7,131 nt of DNA from Clostridiales bacterium (GCA_015058265.1 SVCR01000081.1:1-7131); one strand, 5' to 3'; positions 1-6,400 are shown, counted from the first letter of the stretch. The notes: a model not told the origin generated them from the letters alone. Numbers and translations are program-made.

Positions 1-2
1 TA

Positions 3-1421
3 GGCGGAAAGAAAGACGGGAAGGCTAATTGCAGGACTTACGAAGAATGGTTCAATGAATTTGCACTTCATAAAAACACCAAGAAAAAATTCCCGGTGAA
101 GTATGTTGAGAACGGAAGCGGGCTGCCCCTGACTGATCCAAACTCATATCACGCTTCATATTCTGATCAAAAATTCTATCCTTCACAGTACCGTATTGCC
201 GCACCAAGCATATGGTTTCTGGATGATTTCTATGAAGATCCTTACGATATCAGTAACGAGATCACCAATGGGGTATTTGATGATCAGCTGCTGAATGTGT
301 CCGGGCTACAGAAGAATTATGATTGCTCTGATGAATCCGAACTTATGTCAGATATTACGAGGGACCTCAAAGTTGAGTATTTCCCGTCAAGAAGTGAGGA
401 TGGCACAATTGTTGCAGCAGCTGCTGAGCTTCAGCAGGGTACTGACTATAATGTAGAACTTAATACGTATGATGAAAGCAGCCATACGGCAACAGTTACT
501 ATAAAAGGTATGGGAGCTTACAACGGCTCTAAACAGATCGAGGTCAGTGTTAATTCAGCTGTAGTAACCAAAGAACCGGTTCATAAGAAAGGCCTTGTTT
601 ATAACGAAAATCCGCAGGAGCTTGTTGATCCGGGTGAAGCGGAATGCGGCTCAGAAGCAGCTGATGTGCAATATGCCCTCGGTACCGAAACAGAGCCGAC
701 TGAAGAATTTACAACATCTGTTCCGACCGCTGTAGACGCAGGAAAATACTATGTCTGGTATAAAGTTTCCGGTGATGCAGCTCATGCCGATTCGGAACCA
801 CAGCGTGTGGAGAGGGCTGTCAGCATTGCGAAGAAGACAGTGAATATTGTAGGCCCTGATACGTCGATCAAAGTCGGAAAAACCGCGACTTTATCTCCTA
901 AGCTTGAGGGTACGAACCTACCTGTGACCTTTTCCTTTGCAAGTGATGACAAAAGTGTAGCTACGGTATCTGAAACAGGTACTGTTAAGGGAATCAAAGC
1001 AGGCTGTACGTGGATCACTGTTAATGCTGTACCTAAAGAGGCAAATCCGAATTATACTTTTGTTGAAGGAGCAATGTTCGTTAGCGTCGATAAGTATGCT
1101 AACCCTCTCAAATTGAAGCAAAAGACAGTGACAGTCAACTATAAGGCCCTGAAGAAAAGAGCCATATCCGTCAAGCGGGCTAAGGCATTTACTGTGAGCA
1201 AGGCCAAAGGTAAGCCTTCTTATAAGCTTGTTTCCGCGAAGAAAGGCAAGAAAAACTTTAAGAAGCAGTTCAAGGTCAATGCGAAGAGCGGCAAGATAAC
1301 TGTGAAGAAGGGTCTGAAAAAAGGAACCTATAAGGTAACGGTTAAAGTCAAAGCGAAAGGAACTGCAGTATATTACCCATCTGCATGGGAGAAAGTGACT
1401 TTCAAGGTAACAGTAAAGTAA
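3..1421 (+). CDS. C-terminal part of a secreted/surface Ig-like repeat protein (5' end outside window)
   Basis: The reading frame is open from the first bases of the window (codon start at 3) and ends in TAA at 1419-1421, so 472 C-terminal residues are visible. The in-frame GTG at 96 is internal; no ribosome binding site precedes it. Seen, in fragment numbering: an acidic, aromatic-rich segment (about 1-115) I do not recognise; an Ig-like module ending in TATVTIKGMGAYNGSKQIEV (about 118-183); a second module with the GLVYNENPQELV ... DAGKYYVWYKVSGD pattern (about 194-276); a BIG2-like domain with SVATVSETGTVKGIKAG (about 279-361); and a very lysine-rich, valine-alternating C-terminal domain (about 368-472, KSGKITVKKGLKKGTYKVTV). 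Such module strings are known from secreted proteins of gut and oral Clostridia. No LPxTG sorting motif or terminal membrane helix is present, so attachment, if any, may rely on the basic tail. Role in adhesion or wall interaction is inference; an enzymatic domain upstream cannot be excluded. Confidence 0.85.
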   Translation, partial: GGKKDGKANCRTYEEWFNEFALHKNTKKKFPVKYVENGSGLPLTDPNSYHASYSDQKFYPSQYRIAAPSIWFLDDFYEDPYDISNEITNGVFDDQLLNVSGLQKNYDCSDESELMSDITRDLKVEYFPSRSEDGTIVAAAAELQQGTDYNVELNTYDESSHTATVTIKGMGAYNGSKQIEVSVNSAVVTKEPVHKKGLVYNENPQELVDPGEAECGSEAADVQYALGTETEPTEEFTTSVPTAVDAGKYYVWYKVSGDAAHADSEPQRVERAVSIAKKTVNIVGPDTSIKVGKTATLSPKLEGTNLPVTFSFASDDKSVATVSETGTVKGIKAGCTWITVNAVPKEANPNYTFVEGAMFVSVDKYANPLKLKQKTVTVNYKALKKRAISVKRAKAFTVSKAKGKPSYKLVSAKKGKKNFKKQFKVNAKSGKITVKKGLKKGTYKVTVKVKAKGTAVYYPSAWEKVTFKVTVK

Positions 1422-1446
1422 CTGTATTGATCACTAACTTACTCAG

Positions 1447-1479
1447 GGTGACCGGCTTTACAGCCGGCCACCTTTTTTT
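1447..1479 (+). terminator. Rho-independent terminator of the surface protein gene
   Basis: GGTG-A-CCGGCT (1447-1457) pairs with AGCCGG-C-CACC (1462-1472) around a TTAC loop, with one A-C mismatch, and is followed by seven T residues (1473-1479). It lies 25 bases after the TAA stop and separates the surface protein gene from the permease gene. Confidence 0.9.
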
Positions 1480-1520
1480 CGAGTTTCTCTTATTATCTCT
1501 CAGAACAACACATCAGACAG

Positions 1521-1549
1521 TTCATTTTGCTTCCCAACAGTGATATTAT
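1521..1549 (+). promoter_or_regulatory. Probable extended -10 promoter of the permease gene
   Basis: TGATATTAT (1541-1549) fits the extended -10 form TGnTATAAT with one substitution. A weak -35 candidate, TTCATT (1521-1526), sits 17 bases upstream. Transcription would start near 1556, giving a leader of about 26 bases that contains the GGAGGG ribosome binding site (1571-1576). Consistent with the terminator just upstream, the permease would be its own transcription unit. Confidence 0.5.
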
Positions 1550-1581
1550 TGTTGTGATGCACAAATTTAGGGAGGGACTGA

Positions 1582-2850
1582 ATGAAACTGACCGCTGTAA
1601 TACTGTTTATACTTATGTATGTTCTTATGATCGCATTGCCTAAGTACAGGCCGTATATCGCGATCGTTACCGCTGCAGTCTTTCTTGTCGCAGGTCTTTT
1701 GCCTGTATCAATGGTGGCGTCGGTCATAAACTGGAACGTTTTACTGATGATCGCGGGAACAATGGTCATCGTCTATTACTTTATTGATTCAGGAATGCCT
1801 GCCCTTCTGGCAGATATCCTATTGTCAAAGTCTGAGAATTCCATGTGGGTAACCATTCGCATGTCTCTCTTTGCCGGTATCATATCCGCATTTATAGATA
1901 ATGTATCCACCGTGCTGATCGTCGCGCCGATCGGCATGGCCATATGCAAGAAGCTCAAGATCAATCCCGTCGGGATGATCCTTTCAGTTTCAGTGTCATC
2001 CAACCTGCAGGGCGCCGCTACGCTGGTCGGTGATACGACTTCGATCATGCTCGGAGATTATGCAGGCATGGATTTCATGGACTTTTTCTGGATGAACGGC
2101 CGTCCGGGCATTTTTTTCGCAGTAGAGCTCGGCGCGCTTGCCACCATACCTGTTATGTTCATTCTATTCCGCAAAAATAAAGAAAAAGTCACTTCAGTCG
2201 AGATGACTGAAGTGAACGACTATCTTCCGACCGTTATGCTGATACTGATGGTCGGCGCTCTCATTACAGCGTCTTTTGTCCCGGACACACCGGATATCAC
2301 GAATGGCGTCATATGCTGCACACTGGCAGTCATCACAATAATCATTGACACTATCAGAGACGGCAATACAGAAGATACCATCGCCTCTGTAATGTCACTC
2401 GACTTCGGCACGCTCGGGCTCCTTACGGGTCTGTTCGTCGTTATCGGCGGGCTTACCAATACAGGTATCATCAATGACATAGCAGACCTCATAGTCAGAG
2501 CCGGCGGTAACGATATATTCCTCCTGTACACGATAATCGTCTGGGGATCAGTCCTCATTTCCGCATTCGTGGACAACATCCCGTATGTCGCTACCATGCT
2601 TCCTGTACTTACTGCAGTAACAACCTCTCTCGGAATTGAGCCGTATCTTCTGTATTTCGGTCTTCTGTCCGGAGCGACTCTCGGCGGCAACATCACGCCT
2701 ATAGGCGCCTCAGCCAATATTGCAGCGGTAGGCCTGCTTGAAGGCGACGGATACAGGGTTTCCTTCAGAGATTTCATGCGTATAGGTATTCCGTATACAC
2801 TTATAGCAGTCCTGGTCGGCTATGTCTTCATCTGGTTCGTATGGTCGTAA
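1582..2850 (+). CDS. ArsB/NhaD/SLC13 (citrate transporter) superfamily ion permease
   Basis: A 422-residue, very hydrophobic integral membrane protein with about ten or more predicted helices, beginning at an ATG five bases after GGAGGG. It shows the two-fold internal repeat of the ion-transporter superfamily: SAFIDNV (102-108) in the first half and SAFVDNIP (327-334) in the second, each followed by a helix-breaking loop, GDTTSIML (150-157) and NITPIGASANIAAV (370-383), which in this superfamily line the substrate and sodium site. A charged linker (about 196-213, KNKEKVTSVEMTEVND) divides the halves and is probably cytoplasmic. Length is usual for the ArsB/NhaD-like branch. Substrate is not determined: Na+/H+ exchange, arsenite or a dicarboxylate/other anion are all possible; no arsenic-resistance or citrate genes lie beside it. 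The gene is flanked by its own promoter and is convergent with the next gene. Confidence 0.88.
   Translation: MKLTAVILFILMYVLMIALPKYRPYIAIVTAAVFLVAGLLPVSMVASVINWNVLLMIAGTMVIVYYFIDSGMPALLADILLSKSENSMWVTIRMSLFAGIISAFIDNVSTVLIVAPIGMAICKKLKINPVGMILSVSVSSNLQGAATLVGDTTSIMLGDYAGMDFMDFFWMNGRPGIFFAVELGALATIPVMFILFRKNKEKVTSVEMTEVNDYLPTVMLILMVGALITASFVPDTPDITNGVICCTLAVITIIIDTIRDGNTEDTIASVMSLDFGTLGLLTGLFVVIGGLTNTGIINDIADLIVRAGGNDIFLLYTIIVWGSVLISAFVDNIPYVATMLPVLTAVTTSLGIEPYLLYFGLLSGATLGGNITPIGASANIAAVGLLEGDGYRVSFRDFMRIGIPYTLIAVLVGYVFIWFVWS
2190..2214. repeat. Perfect inverted repeat inside the permease gene
   Basis: CACTTCAGTC (2190-2199) and GACTGAAGTG (2205-2214) are exact reverse complements around a GAGAT spacer, and the flanking T2189/A2215 adds an eleventh pair. 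It falls in the linker between the two transporter halves, where the encoded sequence (KVTSVEMTEVN) is probably under weak constraint. It could form a mid-message hairpin or be a DNA-binding dyad; function is unknown. Confidence 0.7.
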
Positions 2851-2924
2851 ATCGGAGTGTAACAGTGTAAGCTTTTTCAGATTCTTCATCTGTTTATCTC
2901 CATTTGATAGTTTCCGGTGTTATC

Positions 2925-3629
2925 TCAAACTAATAATGTCTGCTTCAGCCAGGCAACGATCGCGTCGATGATATTGTCTTCGATAGCGTCCGGAAGCAGT
3001 CCCTCATCCTTTTCCGGATCCGTCATGCGCGGTATCTCCCCTTTTCCGGAGTCTTCCCTGATCACTACATCACTTAAGGTGATATCCAGTCCGGCTTTAT
3101 GAAGGCTGTCAGACAGAGTAGAAATGAGCTTAGTCTTAACATAATCGGAAGAAAGGATCTTGATCGCCTCTTTCTCGATCGTTTCAGGCTCTGACATCAT
3201 GAAAACAAGCTTTGCCAGTCCTCCTGTTATGCCGGTAAGCGCAGGACTGTCTATGAGCTGCTTACTGTCTGTCTTCACCTTTGCTGCATGCAGTGTTATC
3301 TTAGGTCCCGGACGATCCTGAGCGTATACGGTCCCCAGCACGACCGCATCCCCTCCGAGCATATCATGCAGAGCCTTGTTCGCAGATGTTACGATCATTT
3401 CCTGCTGTTTTTCCAGCAGCCATACAATGATCTGATCCCTCGTATCTGTGTCCAGAAAACTGAGGAGCTTCACTGTCACCGGGACGATATCATCACCGAG
3501 CTTGATGATCAGTTTGTCGAGCTCTTTAGGATCTTTGCTTGACCTGAATTCTTCCGTAAGCTGAGGTATCAGGTTCTCGAAGCATTTCTCATAGTTAATT
3601 TTGCTGACTTCAAAGCTGATTCTTACCAT
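2925..3629 (-). CDS. Uncharacterised soluble protein, 234 residues
   Basis: I do not recognise the family. The protein has no signal peptide or membrane helix, is acidic, and reads as mainly alpha-helical with a central strand-like stretch (about 92-115, GGDAVVLGTVYAQDRPGPKITL). The C-terminus (DNIIDAIVAWLKQTLLV) looks like an amphipathic helix that could mediate oligomerisation. There is one cysteine (16). An in-frame ATG four codons upstream (3641) would give 238 residues, but the ATG at 3629 is preferred: GGAGG lies five bases before it, whereas the upstream ATG overlaps that site and has only a weaker GGGAG. The gene converges with the permease (74-base gap) and is separated from the radical SAM gene by a transposon remnant ending at 3641, so its original upstream region appears to have been replaced or interrupted. 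Real-gene status rests on length, ribosome binding site and protein-like composition. Confidence 0.75.
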   Translation of the reverse strand: MVRISFEVSKINYEKCFENLIPQLTEEFRSSKDPKELDKLIIKLGDDIVPVTVKLLSFLDTDTRDQIIVWLLEKQQEMIVTSANKALHDMLGGDAVVLGTVYAQDRPGPKITLHAAKVKTDSKQLIDSPALTGITGGLAKLVFMMSEPETIEKEAIKILSSDYVKTKLISTLSDSLHKAGLDITLSDVVIREDSGKGEIPRMTDPEKDEGLLPDAIEDNIIDAIVAWLKQTLLV

Positions 3630-3631
3630 GC

Positions 3632-3638
3632 CATCCTC
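3632..3638 (-). promoter_or_regulatory. Ribosome binding site deciding the start of the unknown gene
   Basis: On the minus strand GGAGGATGGC directly precedes the ATG at 3629. GGAGG is five bases away, which is optimal. The alternative ATG at 3641 shares bases with this site and would place it inside the coding region. Confidence 0.6.
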
Positions 3639-3640
3639 CA

Positions 3641-3782
3641 TTGAACGCTCCCACCACCTAAGCTAAAGCTTTGAGGTGGGGGATTCCTGCTTCTGCACAT
3701 GTTCTAACTTCAATGATAACTCAATTGGACTAAACCATTCTTCCGCTTATGACGCATTGTCCGTCTGGTTCACTTCGCTCAC
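3641..3782 (-). mobile_element. Decayed IS200/IS605-family right end with tnpB 3' remnant
   Basis: Read on the minus strand, this stretch resembles the 3' end of an IS200/IS605-type element: a tnpB-like tail, then AGGAATCCCC, a hairpin with a TTTA loop, and a terminus GCGTTCAA. The tail frame from 3782 gives VSEVNQTDNAS, a TAA stop (3749-3747), then AEEWFSP, IELSLKLEHVQKQESPTS and a TAG at 3665-3663; the first stop suggests decay. The terminus TTCAA at 3645-3641 fits the TCAA cleavage site known for IS608-type right ends. No left end, tnpA, or body of tnpB is present. In intact elements this region encodes the 3' part of the omega RNA used by TnpB; whether any RNA is still made here is unknown. 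Assignment is by pattern recognition, without a database match. Confidence 0.6.
3650..3682 (-). repeat. Right-end hairpin of the IS200/IS605 remnant
   Basis: In plus-strand terms CCACCT (3654-3659) pairs with AGGTGG (3674-3679), AAGC (3660-3663) with GCTT (3668-3671), around a TAAA loop (TTTA on the minus strand), and CCC (3650-3652) with GGG (3680-3682) across a one-base bulge. Hairpins of this form are recognised by the TnpA transposase and are the 3' scaffold of omega RNAs in this family. Confidence 0.7.
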
Positions 3783-3787
3783 ATTTC

Positions 3788-3820
3788 ACATTGTCAATAC
3801 GCGCTTTGTATTGTAAATGT
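3788..3820. repeat. Imperfect inverted repeat over the 3' end of the radical SAM gene
   Basis: Arms 3788-3800 and 3808-3820 are reverse complements except for two adjacent positions; CAATAC/GTATTG at the centre is perfect, with a GCGCTTT spacer. The stop codon (3796-3794) lies in one arm. There is no following T tract on the minus strand, so a classical terminator is unlikely. It also lies at the presumed outer edge of the transposon remnant and could be a 3'-end RNA structure or a junction trace. Confidence 0.5.
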
Positions 3821-4717
3821 ACTTCCCGGATCTATTACCGCTAAAATGTCTTGCTTTCCTTCATATTCTCTGATCGCGTTATCTAACCTGGCCAGTATCC
3901 TGTCTCTGTCTGCAGGGAGAGTCCCCCATACATGCACCGCTATAAAGTCATGGAAACCTTCATATTTCATGCTGTGTCCGCTTTGCTCAAGCGCGTCACT
4001 GAGTCTTTCTATCAGTCTTCGATCTTCCAGAAGGTTATCGTATTCCGAAGCAGGTATGAACCGCCCTTCCTTCATTTCCTGATAAAGCGGAACATCATGG
4101 TGGATAAACATCGAAAAATTAGTCGCGCTTGAAGCGTTCATCTCAGTCAGGAAGCGGGCAGTCGCCTCCGCATTCTCATTCCCGCGGCCCTTCCCTGCGA
4201 CCCCGGTCATTATATGTGCATCGAAGAGAAATCCGAACTCGTTCATTCTCCCGACAGCTTCTCTTGCCTCGGCTGCAGTGTTGCCTTTGTCCATGAATCC
4301 CAATACATCTTCAAGGCCTGACTCGAGCCCGATATATAAATGCCTTACACCGTTGTCATATAACGCACGAAGTTCATCATCCGTTTTGGCGAGAATGCTT
4401 TTCACTGTTGCGTTCATATTGATCTCGCTGCAGTCCGGGAAATACTTATGTATCAGCTCCAGGATGCGGAGAATGTGGTCTGTATCGAGAGCAAAAGCAC
4501 TGCCGTCCCCGAGAAAAATCTTTCGAGGCTTTCCTCCGGCATTATATACACGAAGCAGATCATCCTCTATTTCCTCAAGAGAAATCAGTCTGAATCTGAG
4601 ATGTTTGAACAGATCGCAGAATTTGCATCTGTTGTAACAGCAGCCCACCATAACAGGTAACTTGTAGGCGGAACGCTCCATTGGCGCTCTGCATATCTGA
4701 CCTTCATAATCAATCAT
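3794..4717 (-). CDS. Radical SAM enzyme, Elp3-like fold, function unknown
   Basis: A 307-residue cytoplasmic protein. The radical SAM cluster motif CYNRCKFC gives C27-x3-C31-x2-C34, which binds the [4Fe-4S] cluster that reduces S-adenosylmethionine. FLGDGSAF (68-75) sits where the SAM-binding glycine-rich motif is expected, and YIGLESG (128-134) is the usual later barrel motif. No B12-binding, SPASM or TRAM domain is attached, and the length fits stand-alone radical SAM proteins that are common and uncharacterised in Clostridia. Substrate is unknown. An in-frame ATG eleven codons upstream (4750) lies within a terminator hairpin and has no ribosome binding site; AAGAGGAG (4732-4725) is seven bases before the ATG at 4717, so that start is chosen. 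The terminator upstream means expression must come from readthrough or from a promoter near 4823-4831. The C-terminus stops at the edge of a transposon remnant and may have been altered. Confidence 0.85.
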   Translation of the reverse strand: MIDYEGQICRAPMERSAYKLPVMVGCCYNRCKFCDLFKHLRFRLISLEEIEDDLLRVYNAGGKPRKIFLGDGSAFALDTDHILRILELIHKYFPDCSEINMNATVKSILAKTDDELRALYDNGVRHLYIGLESGLEDVLGFMDKGNTAAEAREAVGRMNEFGFLFDAHIMTGVAGKGRGNENAEATARFLTEMNASSATNFSMFIHHDVPLYQEMKEGRFIPASEYDNLLEDRRLIERLSDALEQSGHSMKYEGFHDFIAVHVWGTLPADRDRILARLDNAIREYEGKQDILAVIDPGSTFTIQSAY

Positions 4718-4724
4718 AGATCTT

Positions 4725-4732
4725 CTCCTCTT
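4725..4732 (-). promoter_or_regulatory. Ribosome binding site fixing the radical SAM start
   Basis: AAGAGGAG on the minus strand, seven bases before the ATG at 4717. It lies just downstream of the U tract of the upstream terminator, so the gene is translated only when that terminator is read through or bypassed. Confidence 0.8.
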
Positions 4733-4737
4733 GGTAT

Positions 4738-4766
4738 AAAAAACGGGCATCTTCAGTGATGACCGT
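4738..4766 (-). terminator. Intrinsic terminator between histidine kinase and radical SAM genes (possible attenuator)
   Basis: On the minus strand ACGGTCATC pairs with GATGCCCGT (one T-C mismatch) around an ACTGAA loop, followed by six T residues (4743-4738, the first also in the stem). It ends the kinase transcript. Because it stands 20 bases before the radical SAM start codon, with no room for a promoter after it, it may also act as an attenuator. Its 3' arm TGCCCG (4749-4744) is exactly complementary to CGGGCA (4789-4784) in the structured element upstream, giving a possible antiterminator. Confidence 0.75.
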
Positions 4767-4777
4767 ATTTCTTTCAG

Positions 4778-4819
4778 GCGAGCTGCCCGGGGCTAAAGCA
4801 CCCGGGGTTTCCCGCTCGC
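4778..4819 (-). promoter_or_regulatory. GC-rich structured RNA element, candidate cis-regulatory leader
   Basis: On the minus strand an outer stem GCGAGC (4819-4814) / GCTCGC (4783-4778) encloses CCCGGG-T-GC-TTTA-GC-CCCGGG (4806-4786), a strong hairpin with one bulge, and a competing small hairpin GGG-AAA-CCC (4813-4805). It is followed by a terminator and a ribosome binding site, the order seen in riboswitches and attenuators. It does not match any riboswitch consensus I know. The GC-TTTA-GC tip and AGCGGGAAACCCC prefix also resemble IS200/IS605 right-end hairpins such as that at 3650-3682, so a transposon relic is the main alternative; but no TTCAA terminus is seen. Confidence 0.5.
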
Positions 4820-4822
4820 GTC

Positions 4823-4831
4823 TCTATAGCA
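4823..4831 (-). promoter_or_regulatory. Weak candidate promoter for the radical SAM leader
   Basis: TGCTATAGA on the minus strand resembles an extended -10 (TGnTATAAT, four of six hexamer matches) and would start transcription at about 4817, at the beginning of the structured element. No convincing -35 is visible. Confidence 0.25.
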
Positions 4832-4845
4832 GCCTGTTTCAGTTT

Positions 4846-6339
4846 CTATTGCAGCTTTATCTCACATTCAAAAACTTCTCTCAGGACTTTCTCCATATTC
4901 TCTTTATTAAGCGGCTTTGAAATGTGTCCGTTCATCCCTGTGTCGAGTGCCTTCTGTATATCCTCTGCAAAAGCATTCGCTGTAACGGCAATGATCGGCA
5001 CCGAGGCAAGTTCAGGATCAGGCAGCGAGCGGATCAGCTCAGTCGCCTCATATCCGTTCATTACCGGCATCTGAATATCCATCAGAACTGCGTCATAATA
5101 CCCGGGTTCGGAAGCAATGACCATGTCAGCGGCTTCTCTTCCGTTTACAGCAGTCTCAACGATAAATCCCATCGATGCAAGCATCATTACAGCTATCTCG
5201 CGATTGACTTCAACATCTTCCGCCAGAAGCAGCCTCATATCTTCAGCGCAATCGCAGGTATGTTCTTTTGCCCCAGGTGTTTTCACATCTTCTTCTGATG
5301 CGTTCTCTAAACTGACGCGCACAATGAATTCAGTGCCTTTGCCCTGCTCTGTCTCAACTTCTATCGTTCCGCCCATCATATCCACTATGCTGCGGGTGAT
5401 GGCCATTCCGAGGCCTGTCCCTTGCAAATTGCTCACAGTGGATGTCCGCTCTCTTTCGAAAGAGTCGAACACTCTGGCAGCGAATTCTTTGCTCATTCCT
5501 ATTCCATTGTCTTTGACCCGCAGCTCATACTCTGCTCTGCTGCCTTCGCGGCGGCCTTCGGTAAGTATTACTCTCACCGTTCCGCCTTCAGGCGTAAACT
5601 TATACGCGTTGCTGATGAGATTCATCATTACCCTGCTGCACCTGAGACGGTCACAGATCACGTACCTGTCTTTCACACCGGACGTCTCAACCGAGAAGCT
5701 GATACCTTTAGCTTTCATCTGGTCTTCAAATACTGTCGACACCTCATCAAGTATGCTGAGTATATCGGCCGGAGTCTCTTCGAGATGCATCTTGCCGCTT
5801 TCGATCCTGCTCATCTCCAGTATATCGTTGATAAGATCAAGCAGATGTCTTCCCGCAACGCTGATCTTATCCATGTATTCCCGAAGCTTAACGGCATCTT
5901 CTGATTCGCTTTCAGCAAGCTCGGAGTATCCTATGATCGCGTTCAGCGGAGTCCTGATATCATGCGACATATTGGAAAGAAATATTGTTTTGGCCTTATT
6001 GGCGCTCTCTGCAGCCTGAAGCTCTATTCTGAGTTGTTGTGAACTGTAAACTCTCTCCGCAAGATTTTGCAGTACTTTGATAATTATGAATACAAAAATG
6101 CTGCCCCCGAAGAGGATACTCGCCATCACTATATCCGGTCTCCCGAATAAGCCGACTACAACGTATCCGATCAAGAACAACACAAGCAAAACAATCGGCA
6201 AATACAGGCCTGCGATCTGTGTCTTGCTTCCCCACATATGCCTTATGTACTGTTCAAATTTGACGTAAAGTATGATGTTTACTACCATCAGTGCACTGCC
6301 CAGAAAAACCAGTGCAAGTATGAGTACGCTGCTGTTCAT
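4846..6339 (-). CDS. Membrane-bound hybrid sensor histidine kinase with C-terminal receiver
   Basis: A 497-residue protein starting at an ATG seven bases after GGAGA. Three predicted membrane helices (about 4-26, 42-64, 69-89) are joined by very short loops, then a helical linker (90-118). The HisKA domain has the H-box FLSNMSHDIRTPLNAIIG with phosphoacceptor His126. The catalytic HATPase domain has the N box NLISNAYKF (240-248), G1 DNGIG (277-281), F box FDSF (291-294) and G2 GTGLG (307-311). A receiver follows (about 368-490) with acidic residues E374/D375, phosphoacceptor D421 in MDIQMPVMNG, T453 and K475. All catalytic residues are present. There is no sizeable extracytoplasmic, PAS or HAMP domain, so sensing would be through the membrane part or an interaction partner. 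No output regulator or phosphotransfer (HPt) protein is encoded nearby, so the relay partner is elsewhere. It has its own likely promoter at 6448-6456 and a terminator at 4738-4766. Signal and target are unknown. Confidence 0.93.
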   Translation of the reverse strand: MNSSVLILALVFLGSALMVVNIILYVKFEQYIRHMWGSKTQIAGLYLPIVLLVLFLIGYVVVGLFGRPDIVMASILFGGSIFVFIIIKVLQNLAERVYSSQQLRIELQAAESANKAKTIFLSNMSHDIRTPLNAIIGYSELAESESEDAVKLREYMDKISVAGRHLLDLINDILEMSRIESGKMHLEETPADILSILDEVSTVFEDQMKAKGISFSVETSGVKDRYVICDRLRCSRVMMNLISNAYKFTPEGGTVRVILTEGRREGSRAEYELRVKDNGIGMSKEFAARVFDSFERERTSTVSNLQGTGLGMAITRSIVDMMGGTIEVETEQGKGTEFIVRVSLENASEEDVKTPGAKEHTCDCAEDMRLLLAEDVEVNREIAVMMLASMGFIVETAVNGREAADMVIASEPGYYDAVLMDIQMPVMNGYEATELIRSLPDPELASVPIIAVTANAFAEDIQKALDTGMNGHISKPLNKENMEKVLREVFECEIKLQ

Positions 6340-6400
6340 GACTTATCTCCGGCTATGGTCTTTATTTCACACTGAACCTGACATAGTAATATGCTGTGAC

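Noticed and set aside
96..98. GTG at 96 as the start of the surface protein
   Set aside because: The frame is open to the window edge and no ribosome binding site precedes the GTG; the codon is internal.
2220..2777. 185-codon open frame on the minus strand
   Set aside because: It is antisense to the conserved second half of the permease, with no ribosome binding site or recognisable protein features.
2879..2893. CAGAT/ATCTG hairpin between the convergent permease and unknown gene
   Set aside because: The stem has only five mostly AT pairs and there is no clean T tract on either side; too weak to call a terminator.
3747..3796. Radical SAM stop TGA read as selenocysteine, since tRNA-Sec is present
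   Set aside because: Further in-frame TGA codons follow within a few codons, the extension has no protein-like content and enters the transposon remnant, and no bacterial SECIS-like hairpin was found directly after the codon; the 3788-3820 hairpin overlaps the stop instead.
5117..6019. 300-codon open frame on the plus strand
   Set aside because: It is antisense to the histidine kinase, has no ribosome binding site and a serine/leucine-rich composition typical of a shadow frame.
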